Numbered from the stretch's first letter, positions 9,810 through 19,068 are shown. The stretch is DNA of 64,000 nucleotides from Dehalobacter alkaniphilus (GCA_040500365.1 CP148031.1:2418001-2482000), one strand, 5' to 3'. Notes: generated by a model not told the origin, from the sequence alone. Program-made: numbers and translations.

Positions 9810-9903
9810 ATCACATCTTCTTTCTTAATAAATATTTAGTATACATGCCGTTATTATATCACGTTAAACTTGATGACAGCATGTCATGTTAAATTCAGTC
9901 TTT

Positions 9904-10068
9904 TCAATTGTAATAGGTGTAACAGGCAATAAAAAGGTTATACATGTCACTAAATAAAAGCATATCCTCATTAGCTTTACCTGATGGCGGATGATTAAAT
10001 TGTTCTTTGAGTCTATATAAAAGCAACGGCAAATATTTGTCATATGTTTCTGAGGCATATTCTCCCAA
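9904..10068 (-). pseudogene. Possible gene relic, function unknown
   Basis: A short open frame reading GEYASETYDKYLPLLLYRL, then KEQFNHPPSGKANEDMLLFS and DMYNLFIACYTYYN before TGA has protein-like composition. It is preceded in frame by a stop (TAA at about 10074) and has no credible start or ribosome binding site. It is probably the 3' end of a decayed gene. The remaining 10069-10518 stretch shows no recognisable gene. Confidence 0.25.
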
Positions 10069-10404
10069 GCAAAATTAACTATGGGAACGTAACGAAACTT
10101 GGTTTCGCTGCATCCCCATTTTGTAGAAAAAATAAACATATTCATTTAATTTTAAAAATGTTGAATAGACCTGTTCCAAAATTATTTCGGGCGAATAACC
10201 GCGTACTTCTCTCTGGAATAAGTAAGAATCACTGTGAAAGCTGTAAGCAACATGTCAGCTCTAAAAACACTGTTAGTTATCGGGTATTCTTTTTCATTCA
10301 TCTCTTCGAAAAGCTCGGCAAATATTTAGTGTAATTTATATTTTGGCTATTACCCTTCCCAAAAATATTTTGAAGCTTACAAAGCAAATATGAGGGAGCT
10401 TTTT

Positions 10405-10426
10405 TGGCTTATTTGAGCCATTTTTT
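10405..10426 (+). terminator. Intrinsic terminator-like hairpin
   Basis: TGGCT / AGCCA stem with a 6-base loop followed by TTTTTT. It is oriented rightward, facing the 3' end of the ech operon, so it would act on transcripts entering from the relic zone rather than on ech. Confidence 0.4.
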
Positions 10427-10518
10427 CTTCTGATTTGGTCTGAGCCTTTATGGATCAGGTACACAGAGATGCACGTGCCATATTATTCTATTTCATCTGT
10501 AACTACCGCGATATCCAT

Positions 10519-10908
10519 TTAATACTTACTGAAATCCTGTTTGGATTTTTCTGCGGATACAGGTCGTTGTAGCGTAATTACCGTATTCGCTTTCTCTGCA
10601 CTACTTACCGGATTGGTATAGGCATATTCCATTGACAGTGACTTTTTGGCACACCCTTCAAGACAATAATTGCAGGTAATACAAGACAGGAAATCGATTG
10701 TCCAAGTTTTCTCCTCCCTGTTGACCATAATCGCTCCTGTCGGGCAATGTTTTTCACATAGGGTGCAGAAATTGCACAGACTCATATCGTTGGCAATTTG
10801 TCCGCGGGTCGCTTCAAATACTTCATTCTTAACAATCGGGTACATTTTGGTAGACGGTTTGCTAAACAAACTCTTCATTAGTATTCTGGGCATCGGAAAT
10901 ACAGACAT
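10519..10908 (-). CDS. echF: Ech hydrogenase subunit F, 2x[4Fe-4S] ferredoxin-type
   Basis: Polyferredoxin subunit that passes electrons between soluble ferredoxin and the hydrogenase small subunit. 129 residues from the ATG at 10908, chosen because AGAGGTGAG lies just upstream; a longer frame to 10938 would overlap echE without a site. Two clusters are visible: Cys 45, 48, 51, 55 (CNFCTLCEKHCP) and Cys 76, 79, 82, 86 (CITCNYCLEGC). Last gene of the nfn-ech operon. Confidence 0.92.
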   Translation of the reverse strand: MSVFPMPRILMKSLFSKPSTKMYPIVKNEVFEATRGQIANDMSLCNFCTLCEKHCPTGAIMVNREEKTWTIDFLSCITCNYCLEGCAKKSLSMEYAYTNPVSSAEKANTVITLQRPVSAEKSKQDFSKY

Positions 10909-10913
10909 CTTTC

Positions 10914-11993
10914 TCACCTCTCTGTGCAGCTTATACAAGGATCGATAGTTAATACCAGAACCGGTACATCTGCCAGGTCACTGCCGGCCAAAATCTTCAA
11001 AAGCGGCGGTATGTTGGCAAAGGTTGGTGTCCTAACCCGGAAGCGGTCCAGATTCTTGGTGCTATTTCCTTTTAAGTAGTAAACGACCTCTCCCCTAGGC
11101 TGCTCTAAACGCTGGAAAGTTTCCCCCTGGGGATTGCCTTTTGGTTTAACAGCAATTTCCCCATCCGGTATTTTCCCGATAGCCTGTTCGATTAGATCAA
11201 TGCTCTGGAACAATTCCCGAATCCGGACTTTGGTCCTGGCATAACTGTCGCCTTCATTTTCAACAATCGGTTCCAGATCCAATTGGCCATAAGCGGCATA
11301 CCCGAGTTTTCTTAAGTCCGAGGCCACACCGCTGGCACGGAGAGTCGGCCCGACTGCTCCAGTCTCGTAAGCTTCTTGGCTGGAAAGAATTCCGACACCC
11401 TTCGTCCGCTTCTCAACGGTATAGTTTTTTGAGAAGACATCCGTTACTTGTTTAATCTCAGCTTTCATTTCCTTGAGTTTTTCGAGCATGAACTTCAAGG
11501 TTCCGGCCTCGATATCACGCCGCACACCACCGACTTTGACAACGCTGAAGATGACCCGGCCGCCGGTGGTAGCTTCGATGACATCCAGAATCTGTTCGCG
11601 CAGCCGCCAGCAGTGCATAAACAGGCTTTCAAAACCAAAGGCGTCTGCCATTAGCCCCAGCCACAACAAGTGGCTGTGAATCCTGGAATATTCGCCCCAG
11701 ATTACTCTCAGGTATTTGGCCCGCTCCGGAATTTCCAGGTTTAAGAGATCCTCGGCGCCCTGGGCATACCCCATGCTGTGAATAAAGCTGCAGATACCGC
11801 AGACCCGCTCGGCTACAAAAAGCATTTGGTTATAATCCCTTGTTTCCACCAGTTTCTCCAGACCCCGGTGCACAAATCCGATCGAAGGCAGGGCCTCAAT
11901 GACTTTCTCATCTTCCAGGACAAGGTCCAGATGGATAGGCTCCGGCAAAACCGGATGCTGTGGCCCAAAGGGCATTATCGTTTTTTTGCTCAT
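10914..11993 (-). CDS. echE: Ech hydrogenase subunit E, [NiFe] large subunit
   Basis: Catalytic subunit, 359 residues, homologous to NuoD. The NiFe site ligands are visible as RVCGIC (Cys 65, 68) near the N terminus and DPCISC (Cys 353, 356) at the extreme C terminus. Only three residues follow the last Cys, so the protein lacks the C-terminal extension that maturation proteases remove in most [NiFe] hydrogenases; CooH is a known case without one. Overlaps echD by four bases. Confidence 0.95.
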   Translation of the reverse strand: MSKKTIMPFGPQHPVLPEPIHLDLVLEDEKVIEALPSIGFVHRGLEKLVETRDYNQMLFVAERVCGICSFIHSMGYAQGAEDLLNLEIPERAKYLRVIWGEYSRIHSHLLWLGLMADAFGFESLFMHCWRLREQILDVIEATTGGRVIFSVVKVGGVRRDIEAGTLKFMLEKLKEMKAEIKQVTDVFSKNYTVEKRTKGVGILSSQEAYETGAVGPTLRASGVASDLRKLGYAAYGQLDLEPIVENEGDSYARTKVRIRELFQSIDLIEQAIGKIPDGEIAVKPKGNPQGETFQRLEQPRGEVVYYLKGNSTKNLDRFRVRTPTFANIPPLLKILAGSDLADVPVLVLTIDPCISCTER

Positions 11994-12376
11994 GCTTCAG
12001 CTACTCCCCTCTCGTTGCCTTTGCTGCTGCCGGTTTCTTGAAAAGGGGTTTTGACTTTCATCTGATAAAGTTTCCCCTGGTAATCGACGGCGATACCCAT
12101 GAAATTCAATCCGAATAAATCATGCAGTTCATTTTCGTATAAAAAGGCACATAAGAAGATGCCGCTGATACTGGGAAGGTTCATCCCTGAACAAACCGGA
12201 AGACGTAAGTTAACTAAATCCATCTTCCTGTTTTCGAGGGAATAATAAAGGTCAAGTTCCGGATCCGCTTTGGTGCAGTGCATCTGAATCATACGATACC
12301 CTTTATCCTTATAGCTTTTAATCGTATCTTTCAGGTTATCGGCTTGGGTATCTAGAATTACTTGCTCGCTTGACAT
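11990..12376 (-). CDS. echD: Ech hydrogenase subunit D (NuoC-like)
   Basis: 128-residue hydrophilic subunit resembling the 30 kDa complex I subunit NuoC. Seen: LPSISGIFLCAFLYENELHD followed by LFGLNFMG, the family's conserved ENELHDLFGL signature. It has no cofactor and probably helps assemble the peripheral arm. Overlaps echC by 19 bases and echE by four, consistent with coupled translation. Confidence 0.9.
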   Translation of the reverse strand: MSSEQVILDTQADNLKDTIKSYKDKGYRMIQMHCTKADPELDLYYSLENRKMDLVNLRLPVCSGMNLPSISGIFLCAFLYENELHDLFGLNFMGIAVDYQGKLYQMKVKTPFQETGSSKGNERGVAEA

Positions 12377-12837
12377 GACGGTTCACTCTCCTCTCGCATG
12401 GTCTTACCCTTGATTATGCCGGCGTTTTTTCTTTTTTTCTCCAAAACTCCCAACGCTTTTACCACGCCGTCAATGATCGCTTCCGGGCGTGCCGCGCATC
12501 CTGGAACATAGACGTCTACCGGGAGGATCTTATCCACACCGCCCGATACATTGTAACAATCTTTAAAAATTCCGCCGCTTGCCGCACATATCCCAACCGC
12601 TATGACGACTTTGGGGTCAGGCATCTGATTATAGATATTCAGAATAACCTCTTTGTTCTGTTCATTAACCGATCCGGTAATAACGAAAATATCTGCATGT
12701 TTGGGACTGCCGATATTTAAGATACCAAACCGTTCGACATCATACATCGGCGTCAGGCAAGCCAATACTTCAATATCGCAGCCATTGCAGCTAGAGGCAT
12801 CATAATGGATAATCCAAGGAGATTTTGTTAATGACAT
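12358..12837 (-). CDS. echC: Ech hydrogenase subunit C, [4Fe-4S] small subunit (NuoB-like)
   Basis: Electron-transfer small subunit, 159 residues from the ATG at 12837 (GAGGTGAAAG just upstream). A longer open frame to 12936 overlaps echB and is not needed. Proximal-cluster cysteines are visible as SSCNGC (Cys 17, 20), in VGICAASGG, and in VPGCAARPE, the NuoB pattern. It sits between the membrane subunit gene and echD, the standard Ech order. Confidence 0.93.
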   Translation of the reverse strand: MSLTKSPWIIHYDASSCNGCDIEVLACLTPMYDVERFGILNIGSPKHADIFVITGSVNEQNKEVILNIYNQMPDPKVVIAVGICAASGGIFKDCYNVSGGVDKILPVDVYVPGCAARPEAIIDGVVKALGVLEKKRKNAGIIKGKTMREESEPSCQASK

Positions 12838-12854
12838 AATATCTTTCACCTCTT

Positions 12855-13703
12855 CTAAAACAGCATTAGAACCGCAATGTTTCCTGCTCCCAAAATCAGG
12901 GCAATGACCCAGGAGGCCAGTAAGGTATGCTGCCATTTCAGCCTTGCCGAGTTATTATCTATAAAGATTTCCAGGAAGTAAACCACCAGGACCATGATGA
13001 TCGCGGCGATGGGGTTCGAGCCCAGGAATAGATACACTAAACCGAGCAGGAACACGTTTTCATACCAATGCGCAACTTCGATCCATGCAAGTTCAGGTCC
13101 GGAAAATTCCGTAATAAGCCCTCTGACCAGTTCCTGATGGGCATGATGCGACATAGAAAGATCAAACGGAGACTTTCGGAGTTTGATCGTCAGGATAAAC
13201 ACGTATCCCAGGAATACTCCGGGCAGCACACTGATGATCGGCTTACCGAAAGCAGCTATGTTCCTGACAAAGAAGCTATGGGTAACCATATATAAGCCGA
13301 CGGTCGTCAAAATGACCATGGGCTCATAAGCCATCATCTGAATCAGTTCCCGTTCAGCACCGAGGTAGCTGTATGGGGAATTCGTGCTGTAAGCGCCCAT
13401 GACCAGGAAAATACTGGCTAAGGTCAATACAAAAATGACCAACAGCAAATCTCCGCCAGCAAAAAACAAACAACCGGTAAAGATAATAAAGGTGAAGAAG
13501 CCCAAGACATAGAATTTCTGTGACTTGTTAACGACAATACTCTGTTTGCTGAACAGTTTGTGCACGTCATAAAATGGCTGCAGGATCGACGGTCCAACCC
13601 GTTTTTGCATGTGAGCCGATATTTTTCGGTCGATTCCAGCGATTAAACCGCCAATAACCGGAGCTAGAACAATATAGGCGATTACTATAAGCCATGTTTT
13701 CAC
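12855..13703 (-). CDS. echB: Ech hydrogenase subunit B, membrane subunit (NuoH-like)
   Basis: 282-residue integral membrane protein of the NuoH family linking the peripheral arm to the ion-pumping subunit. Several transmembrane helices are evident. Conserved cytoplasmic motifs include GGLIAGIDRK, RVGPSILQPFYDVHKLF and YSYLGAERELIQMMAYEP. Its ATG overlaps the echA stop by four bases. Confidence 0.94.
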   Translation of the reverse strand: MKTWLIVIAYIVLAPVIGGLIAGIDRKISAHMQKRVGPSILQPFYDVHKLFSKQSIVVNKSQKFYVLGFFTFIIFTGCLFFAGGDLLLVIFVLTLASIFLVMGAYSTNSPYSYLGAERELIQMMAYEPMVILTTVGLYMVTHSFFVRNIAAFGKPIISVLPGVFLGYVFILTIKLRKSPFDLSMSHHAHQELVRGLITEFSGPELAWIEVAHWYENVFLLGLVYLFLGSNPIAAIIMVLVVYFLEIFIDNNSARLKWQHTLLASWVIALILGAGNIAVLMLF

Positions 13704-15577
13704 AGTGCCACAACTCCTATCATCAAGATGATTAATGTTGTTGATAAGCCTATCGCAATTTTATTCAGCCGATGTTCGCCAAAATAGTTGGCCAGATACA
13801 GACTGCGCATGCTCAGTTCCCTGTCCACATGCATCGCTCCGTAATAACTTTCCTTACCGGCGTTGGCTCCACCCATGTAAATCCCAGTGTAATGAACATC
13901 TTTATAAAACCACAGGCTAAGCGGCATTAAGATGATCATGACCATCATGATCAACATGATAAAAATGTTGCCCTGGGAAATGATCGTATTTGTGCTGTTT
14001 AAGAACGGGATAATGAATTTGGTAGAAATGAACGGGAACAGAACGCAGACTGCAATGGTCAGAAAAGCCAGGATTCCCAGGGAGTATTTCTCCAGTCTCG
14101 GAACTTTACTGTCAAAATCTTGAGGTTTTTGCTTAACCATAACAATTTTCCCCAGCCATTTGCCCCAGAACAACACGGTTGCGGCACTGCCGAAAGCGAT
14201 AAACACCGTAAGCAGGGCATTGGCTTTGATGAGTCCCTCCAAAGCAGCCCATTTGCTGATCAACATTCCAAACGGTGCCAGAAACATGCCGAAAATACCG
14301 ATAACAATCATTATCGCCAGGGTTGGTACTTTGGTAATCAGACTGTCCATGATTTCAATGTTGCGGTCACCGATTTTATGTTCAACGGAACCGACAGCCA
14401 GGAACAGCAGAGACTTGGCTACGGCATGGAAGATCACCAGCATAATGGCGGCCCATACCAACTCAGCGGTGCCGATTCCGGCACAAGCGACGATCAGACC
14501 CAGATTAGCAACCGTGGAATATGCCAGGACGCGTTTGGACTCATCCTGGGCAATCGCCAGGCAGGATGCTGTCAGGAAAGTGAAGGCGCCGACCAAGGCG
14601 ACCATCAGACCAACGTTGGTGCCGAGTAAAACAGGCGATAAACGGATAATTAGATAGACTCCGGCTTTGACCATCGTACTGGAGTGCAGCAAGGCCGAGG
14701 TTGGTGTCGGGGCGACCATCGCGCCTAAGAGCCAGGAAGAAAACGGCATCTGCGCCGATTTGGTGATCCCGGCAAAGCTCAAAAGGGCTGCCGGTAGCAG
14801 GATCAATGCCTGGGCGACTCCCTGTAGTTTGTTGAGTTCAATGACATCAGCCTGGGTGGCGAGAAAGACGATGGCAATTGCAAAGCCTAAACCGCCAATC
14901 AGGTTCATAATGATAGCCCGGAATGAGTTGTTCATTGCAATCACTGTCTTACTGTAACCGATCAAAAGGAAGGAACAAAGTGTGGTGATTTCCCAGAAAA
15001 AGTACAGCCATATTAGATTATTGGCAAATACCAGGCCAAACATTGCGGCCAGAAATACAAACATAACGAAGAAAAAGAAAGGCGTGCGATTTGGGACATC
15101 CGGGTTATGATGATGATAATCTTTCATATAGCGGATCGAATAGATACAGATCAGTCCGCCGATGATACCGATGATCAGGGCCATAATAATAGAGAATTCA
15201 TCGATGAACAGATTATTATCGGCATGGAGATTGTGTCCGTATGTCAGTTCAAAATAGAACATCAGTCCTTCTTGCAGCAAGGCCAGTACCGATGCCAGAT
15301 ACTTTTTGTAGCGTATTCCCATATAAATAATGAACAGGGCAATAAGTCCTTCGATCCCCAGCATAATTTGGCCTGTTGGTTCGGACGCGAACGGAAAAAA
15401 CACGCTTCCTTTCGACAGTCCCTGAACTGTGAGATACACTGTACCGAGAGCGATTACGATCGTCGAAAGTTGGACAATAACTCTTCTGGCAGGATACCAC
15501 CCAAAAACCAGAAGTAGAATAGCCACGATCAGCGGGAAAACGATTAAGCCGATCATGGTGGTCAATAGCGTATTCAT
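13700..15577 (-). CDS. echA: Ech hydrogenase subunit A, antiporter-like (NuoL-like)
   Basis: 625-residue polytopic membrane protein related to NuoL/MrpA antiporters, expected to carry the proton- or sodium-translocating channel. Seen: LIWLYFFWEITTLCSFLLIG and GITKSAQMPFSSWLLGAM, then PTPTSALLHSSTMVKAGVYL, the proton-conducting helix signature with its Lys and His residues. First ech gene, 41 bases after nfnB, so probably one transcript. Confidence 0.95.
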   Translation of the reverse strand: MNTLLTTMIGLIVFPLIVAILLLVFGWYPARRVIVQLSTIVIALGTVYLTVQGLSKGSVFFPFASEPTGQIMLGIEGLIALFIIYMGIRYKKYLASVLALLQEGLMFYFELTYGHNLHADNNLFIDEFSIIMALIIGIIGGLICIYSIRYMKDYHHHNPDVPNRTPFFFFVMFVFLAAMFGLVFANNLIWLYFFWEITTLCSFLLIGYSKTVIAMNNSFRAIIMNLIGGLGFAIAIVFLATQADVIELNKLQGVAQALILLPAALLSFAGITKSAQMPFSSWLLGAMVAPTPTSALLHSSTMVKAGVYLIIRLSPVLLGTNVGLMVALVGAFTFLTASCLAIAQDESKRVLAYSTVANLGLIVACAGIGTAELVWAAIMLVIFHAVAKSLLFLAVGSVEHKIGDRNIEIMDSLITKVPTLAIMIVIGIFGMFLAPFGMLISKWAALEGLIKANALLTVFIAFGSAATVLFWGKWLGKIVMVKQKPQDFDSKVPRLEKYSLGILAFLTIAVCVLFPFISTKFIIPFLNSTNTIISQGNIFIMLIMMVMIILMPLSLWFYKDVHYTGIYMGGANAGKESYYGAMHVDRELSMRSLYLANYFGEHRLNKIAIGLSTTLIILMIGVVAL

Positions 15578-15618
15578 AAGTCCACCCTTTTCTATATATA
15601 ATTAAGAACTTAGACTGG

Positions 15619-17007
15619 TCATTTTGTCTTTAAATACGTATCGATGGAAGCCGCAGCAGTTTTTCCGGCGCCCATTGCGAGAATGACCGTGGCTGCGCCG
15701 GTTACGATATCTCCGCCAGCATACACACCTGGAATCGAGGTCGCCATAGTCGTTTCGTCGGCAACAATATTACCCCACTTGTTCAGTTCCAAGCCTTCTG
15801 TCGTGGTGGTAACGAGCGGATTCGGCCCCTGTCCGATGGAGACAACGACAGTCTGGACAGGCAGTTCGAACTCAGAACCTTCGATTGGTACCGGACGACG
15901 GCGTCCTGAAGCATCCGGCTCACCCAGTTCATATTTCAGACAGGTCATGCTCTTGACGTTCCCGTTTTCATCCCCGTTGATCGTCACCGGATTGGTCAAG
16001 ATCTTAAACTGAATGCCTTCTTCCTCAGCATGGTGCACTTCTTCAAGACGAGCAGGCAACTCTACCATAGAACGGCGGTAGACGATATAAACCTCTTTCG
16101 CCCCGAGGCGAAGCGCTGTTCTGGCAGCATCCATCGCAACATTGCCGCCGCCAAGTACCGCAACCTGCTCCCCGACTTTAATCGGTGTCGCATGATTCGG
16201 AAAATCATATGCTTTCATCAGATTAGAACGGGTTAGAAATTCATTAGCGGAATATACGCCGTTGAAGTTTTCACCCGGAATATTCATAAAGTACGGTAGC
16301 CCGGCACCGGTGCCGATAAATGCAGCATCATACCCGCTGGCAAGCAGTTCCTGAACCGAGGTGACTTTGCCGACGACCTGGTTGACCAGGATTTCTACGC
16401 CCATATCTTTGAGGCTGTTGATTTCCTTCTGTACAATGGCTTTCGGCAGACGGAATTCTGGAATTCCGTACATCAGAACGCCGCCGGCGACATGCAGCGC
16501 TTCCAGAACGGTAACGGCATGGCCTTTGCGGGCTAATTCTGCCGCACAAGTAAGTCCCGCTGGTCCGGCACCGATAATGACAACCTTCTTACCGGTCGGT
16601 GCGACCTTTTCTAGTTTACTCGTGCCTTTAGCCATTTCGTAGTCAGCGGCAAAACGTTCCAGGCGGCCAATAGCTACCGGTTCACCTTTAACTCCGAGAA
16701 TACACTGAGCTTCACATTGGGTTTCCTGCGGGCAGACACGTCCACAGATTGCCGGCAGCGTATTTTTACTTTTTAAAAGAGAAGCCGCTTCAAGAAATTC
16801 CCCTTCAGCAATTTTTTTTAGAAACTCCGAAATATCTACTCCGACCGGGCATCCTTCCACACATTTGGGCTTCTTGCACTGGATGCAGCGTTCAGCTTCT
16901 TCGACAGCTGTTTCTACCGGGTAACCCAGTGCAACTTCACTGAAGTTTTTGCCCCGGATAATTGGGTCCTGGCAGGGCATATCATGTCTTGGTGCTTTGC
17001 TGGCCAT
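15619..17007 (-). CDS. nfnB: NfnB/GltA-like NADPH-binding flavoprotein (transhydrogenase large subunit)
   Basis: 462 residues. N-terminal cysteine motifs CIQCKKPKCVEGCP and CGRVCPQETQCEAQC bind two 4Fe-4S clusters. GAGPAGLTCA and GGGNVAMDAA are the FAD and NADPH dinucleotide folds. This architecture is shared by glutamate synthase small chain and NfnB of the electron-bifurcating NADH-dependent ferredoxin:NADP oxidoreductase. Pairing with nfnA two bases upstream, and no glutamate synthase large subunit here, favours NfnB (or the related SudA). Confidence 0.9.
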   Translation of the reverse strand: MASKAPRHDMPCQDPIIRGKNFSEVALGYPVETAVEEAERCIQCKKPKCVEGCPVGVDISEFLKKIAEGEFLEAASLLKSKNTLPAICGRVCPQETQCEAQCILGVKGEPVAIGRLERFAADYEMAKGTSKLEKVAPTGKKVVIIGAGPAGLTCAAELARKGHAVTVLEALHVAGGVLMYGIPEFRLPKAIVQKEINSLKDMGVEILVNQVVGKVTSVQELLASGYDAAFIGTGAGLPYFMNIPGENFNGVYSANEFLTRSNLMKAYDFPNHATPIKVGEQVAVLGGGNVAMDAARTALRLGAKEVYIVYRRSMVELPARLEEVHHAEEEGIQFKILTNPVTINGDENGNVKSMTCLKYELGEPDASGRRRPVPIEGSEFELPVQTVVVSIGQGPNPLVTTTTEGLELNKWGNIVADETTMATSIPGVYAGGDIVTGAATVILAMGAGKTAAASIDTYLKTK

Positions 17008-17009
17008 TC

Positions 17010-17858
17010 TTATTTACCCTCCTTTGTGCACTGGCACTCATGCTTGATTTTGTTATAAGTGACAGCTTCTTCAGTTTTGTAGAAAGCCGAACGTTTCATG
17101 GCCAAGTCAAAATCTACTTTATGGCCGTCAAATTCCGGTCCGTCAACACAGGCAAACTTAGTTTCGCCACCGACATCGAGTCTGCAGGCGCCGCACATTC
17201 CTGTGCCGTCAACCATAACCGGATTCATACTGACAATTGTTTTAATCCCGAGCGGTTTGGTAAAGTTCGCTACAGATTTCATCATAACGACCGGACCGAT
17301 AGCCCAGATCGCGTCGACTTTGATTCCCCGGTCTAAAACGGACTGGATGCCGTGGGTGACAAACCCTTTCATACCATAAGAACCGTCGTCTGTTGTGATG
17401 ACAACTTCATCGCTGACTGCTCGCATTTCTTCCTCGAGGATCAGCAGGCCTTTACTTCTTGCTCCTAGAATGGAGATGACCTTGTTACCTGCTTCTTTTA
17501 GTGCCCGCGCAATCGGATGAACCGGCGCTATGCCGACACCGCCGCCAATACACAGAACCGTACCATAATTCTCAATTTCTGTTTCTTGTCCAAGCGGTCC
17601 TACAAATGTTACAAAAGAATCCCCTTCTCGCATCCGGGTAATCAAGTGGGACGAATAACCCGCTTCCTGGATGACGATGGTGATGGTCCCTTTTTCCCGG
17701 TTAAAATCCATGATGGTCAAAGGAATCCTTTCAGAGTCTTCATTTTGGCGAACTATGACAAATTCACCGGGTTGAGCTTTCTTGGCGACTTCCGTTGCCA
17801 AAACTTCAAGTAAGACAATCGTCTCAGATAGTTGTTGTTTTTTTACAACTGTGAACAT
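17010..17858 (-). CDS. nfnA: NfnA-like ferredoxin-NADP reductase subunit
   Basis: 282 residues with an FAD-binding ferredoxin-reductase fold (RIPLTIMDF, SSHLITRM), an NAD(H) site CIGGGVGIAPVHPIARAL, and a C-terminal 2Fe-2S cluster motif DGTGMCGACRLDV with a further Cys in KFACVDGPEF. In known NfnAB this subunit binds NAD(H) and the flavin thought not to bifurcate, while NfnB holds the bifurcating FAD. Start ATG follows GGAGGGAAAACGAAG. First gene of the operon. Confidence 0.9.
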   Translation of the reverse strand: MFTVVKKQQLSETIVLLEVLATEVAKKAQPGEFVIVRQNEDSERIPLTIMDFNREKGTITIVIQEAGYSSHLITRMREGDSFVTFVGPLGQETEIENYGTVLCIGGGVGIAPVHPIARALKEAGNKVISILGARSKGLLILEEEMRAVSDEVVITTDDGSYGMKGFVTHGIQSVLDRGIKVDAIWAIGPVVMMKSVANFTKPLGIKTIVSMNPVMVDGTGMCGACRLDVGGETKFACVDGPEFDGHKVDFDLAMKRSAFYKTEEAVTYNKIKHECQCTKEGK

Positions 17859-17967
17859 CTTCGTTTTCCCTCCTTGTGTAGCATACTTTGATTGCAGAAT
17901 TGTACTACCTGTTTAACCTCTTGATAGATGTCTTTAACCCCCATTTTAGTTTGCAAATTTTATGCCA

Positions 17968-17996
17968 ATTAGATTGAAAGAATGACTTTTCGTCAA
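17968..17996 (-). promoter_or_regulatory. Promoter of the nfnAB-echABCDEF operon
   Basis: TTGACG (-35, 17991-17996), 17 bases, TCTAAT (-10, 17968-17973) on the minus strand, about 110 bases upstream of nfnA. No Rex-type dyad was seen nearby. The rest of 17859-18273 shows no recognisable gene. Confidence 0.6.
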
Positions 17997-18124
17997 AAAG
18001 CGTTTGAATAGGCCTCATAGCGAATGTTATTATTGAAGAGTTGGCTGATTACTATATAACTTCCGACCAACAATCAATTGGTTAGGATTTGGATGCCAAA
18101 GAAATCGCAATGAAGAACAAACAG

Positions 18125-18154
18125 TTAAAGCCGTCAGTTCTCTGACCGCTTTAA
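18125..18154. repeat. Hairpin in the nfnA-SDR intergenic region
   Basis: A 13-base inverted repeat (18125-18137 / 18142-18154) with one mismatch and a 4-base loop; stem core AAAGCCGTCAG. No T-run follows on either strand, so it is not a convincing intrinsic terminator. Confidence 0.4.
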
Positions 18155-18273
18155 CATGGGACTATAGGATCATAGGCGGAGGGCTTTTCTTCCGAGACAA
18201 CAATATACCTGACCATTAAATGCTCCCAGACTTGCTGCTTCGTAGCTGAAAGCGTTTTGGAGTTGCTGTCAAA

Positions 18274-19068
18274 CTAACGACCCATGAACATACCGCCGTC
18301 AACGCCGATTATTTGCCCGGTGATGTACTTGGACATGTCACTGGCAAGGAAGATGGCGGCGTTGGCGGCTTCGTTCACATCGCCGTGCCGGTCAAAGCCC
18401 CACTTGTCGCCCAGAAAGATAGTGCTGTTCAAAAGAGCATCCAGGGTGGCTCGGTACTCGTCATCGCAATTGAGATAGGCTTGCCTGGCAAAATCGGTGG
18501 CGACCACCGGCAGCATGACATTGACCCGAATATTATATTTGCCCCACTCTTTGGCGACCAAGCGAGAGAAGGTATGCACCGCGCCTTTGGAAACACTGTA
18601 CGCTGTCTCGCCTTCCACACCGTTGATCCCGGCGAATGAACCTAGGTTGATGATGGAGCCGCCCTTGGTCCGCATGTGTTTGAAGGCAGCCTGATTGGCG
18701 AAGATAGTGCCGTTGACATTGACGTCAAACACCTGCCGCAACTTGGCCGCGTTTACTGCGTCGGAATAGCAGCCGCTCTCAAACGCGGCGGAACTGACCA
18801 GGCAGTCCAGGCCGCCCAAAAAGGCGACGGCTTCGTCGAAGACTTGGAAAACAGCGTCGCGGTCGCTGACGTCCAGTTGGATGTGCTTGAAGGAACCCGC
18901 GCCCAGGCTGCGGCAGGTCTCGATGACCTTAACGGCTCGTTCATCGGTGGGCAGAGCGCGAGATACGGTGACTACCGACGCACCTTCCCTGGCGGCTCCC
19001 TCGGCGATAGCCTTGCCGCAGCCGGTGACACCAGCGGTGATGATGAGCTTTTTCCCTTGCAATAACAT
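18274..19068 (-). CDS. Short-chain dehydrogenase/reductase
   Basis: 264 residues, classical SDR oxidoreductase. Seen: a cofactor loop ITAGVTGCGKAIA near residue 10 (a variant of TGxxxGxG), the NLGSFAG serine segment, catalytic YSVSK with Tyr and Lys, and the C-terminal ITGQIIGVDGG. Substrate is not predictable. Divergent from a TetR-family gene with a palindrome between their promoters, so it is probably the regulator's target. Confidence 0.9.
   Translation of the reverse strand: MLLQGKKLIITAGVTGCGKAIAEGAAREGASVVTVSRALPTDERAVKVIETCRSLGAGSFKHIQLDVSDRDAVFQVFDEAVAFLGGLDCLVSSAAFESGCYSDAVNAAKLRQVFDVNVNGTIFANQAAFKHMRTKGGSIINLGSFAGINGVEGETAYSVSKGAVHTFSRLVAKEWGKYNIRVNVMLPVVATDFARQAYLNCDDEYRATLDALLNSTIFLGDKWGFDRHGDVNEAANAAIFLASDMSKYITGQIIGVDGGMFMGR

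Noticed and set aside
9864..10145. 93-codon frame starting MNMFIFSTKWGC on the minus strand
   Set aside because: Composition is poor (Cys/Met/Phe-rich, no site); another frame of the same stretch has more protein-like content and is listed as a relic.
12358..12936. Long version of EchC starting at 12936
   Set aside because: It overlaps echB by 82 bases; the ATG at 12837 has a good ribosome binding site and gives the normal NuoB-like length.
18125..18154. Intrinsic terminator
   Set aside because: The hairpin is good but no T-run follows on either strand.
17859..18273. Hidden gene between nfnA and the SDR gene
   Set aside because: Short open stretches exist on both strands but none has a start, a site and recognisable sequence.
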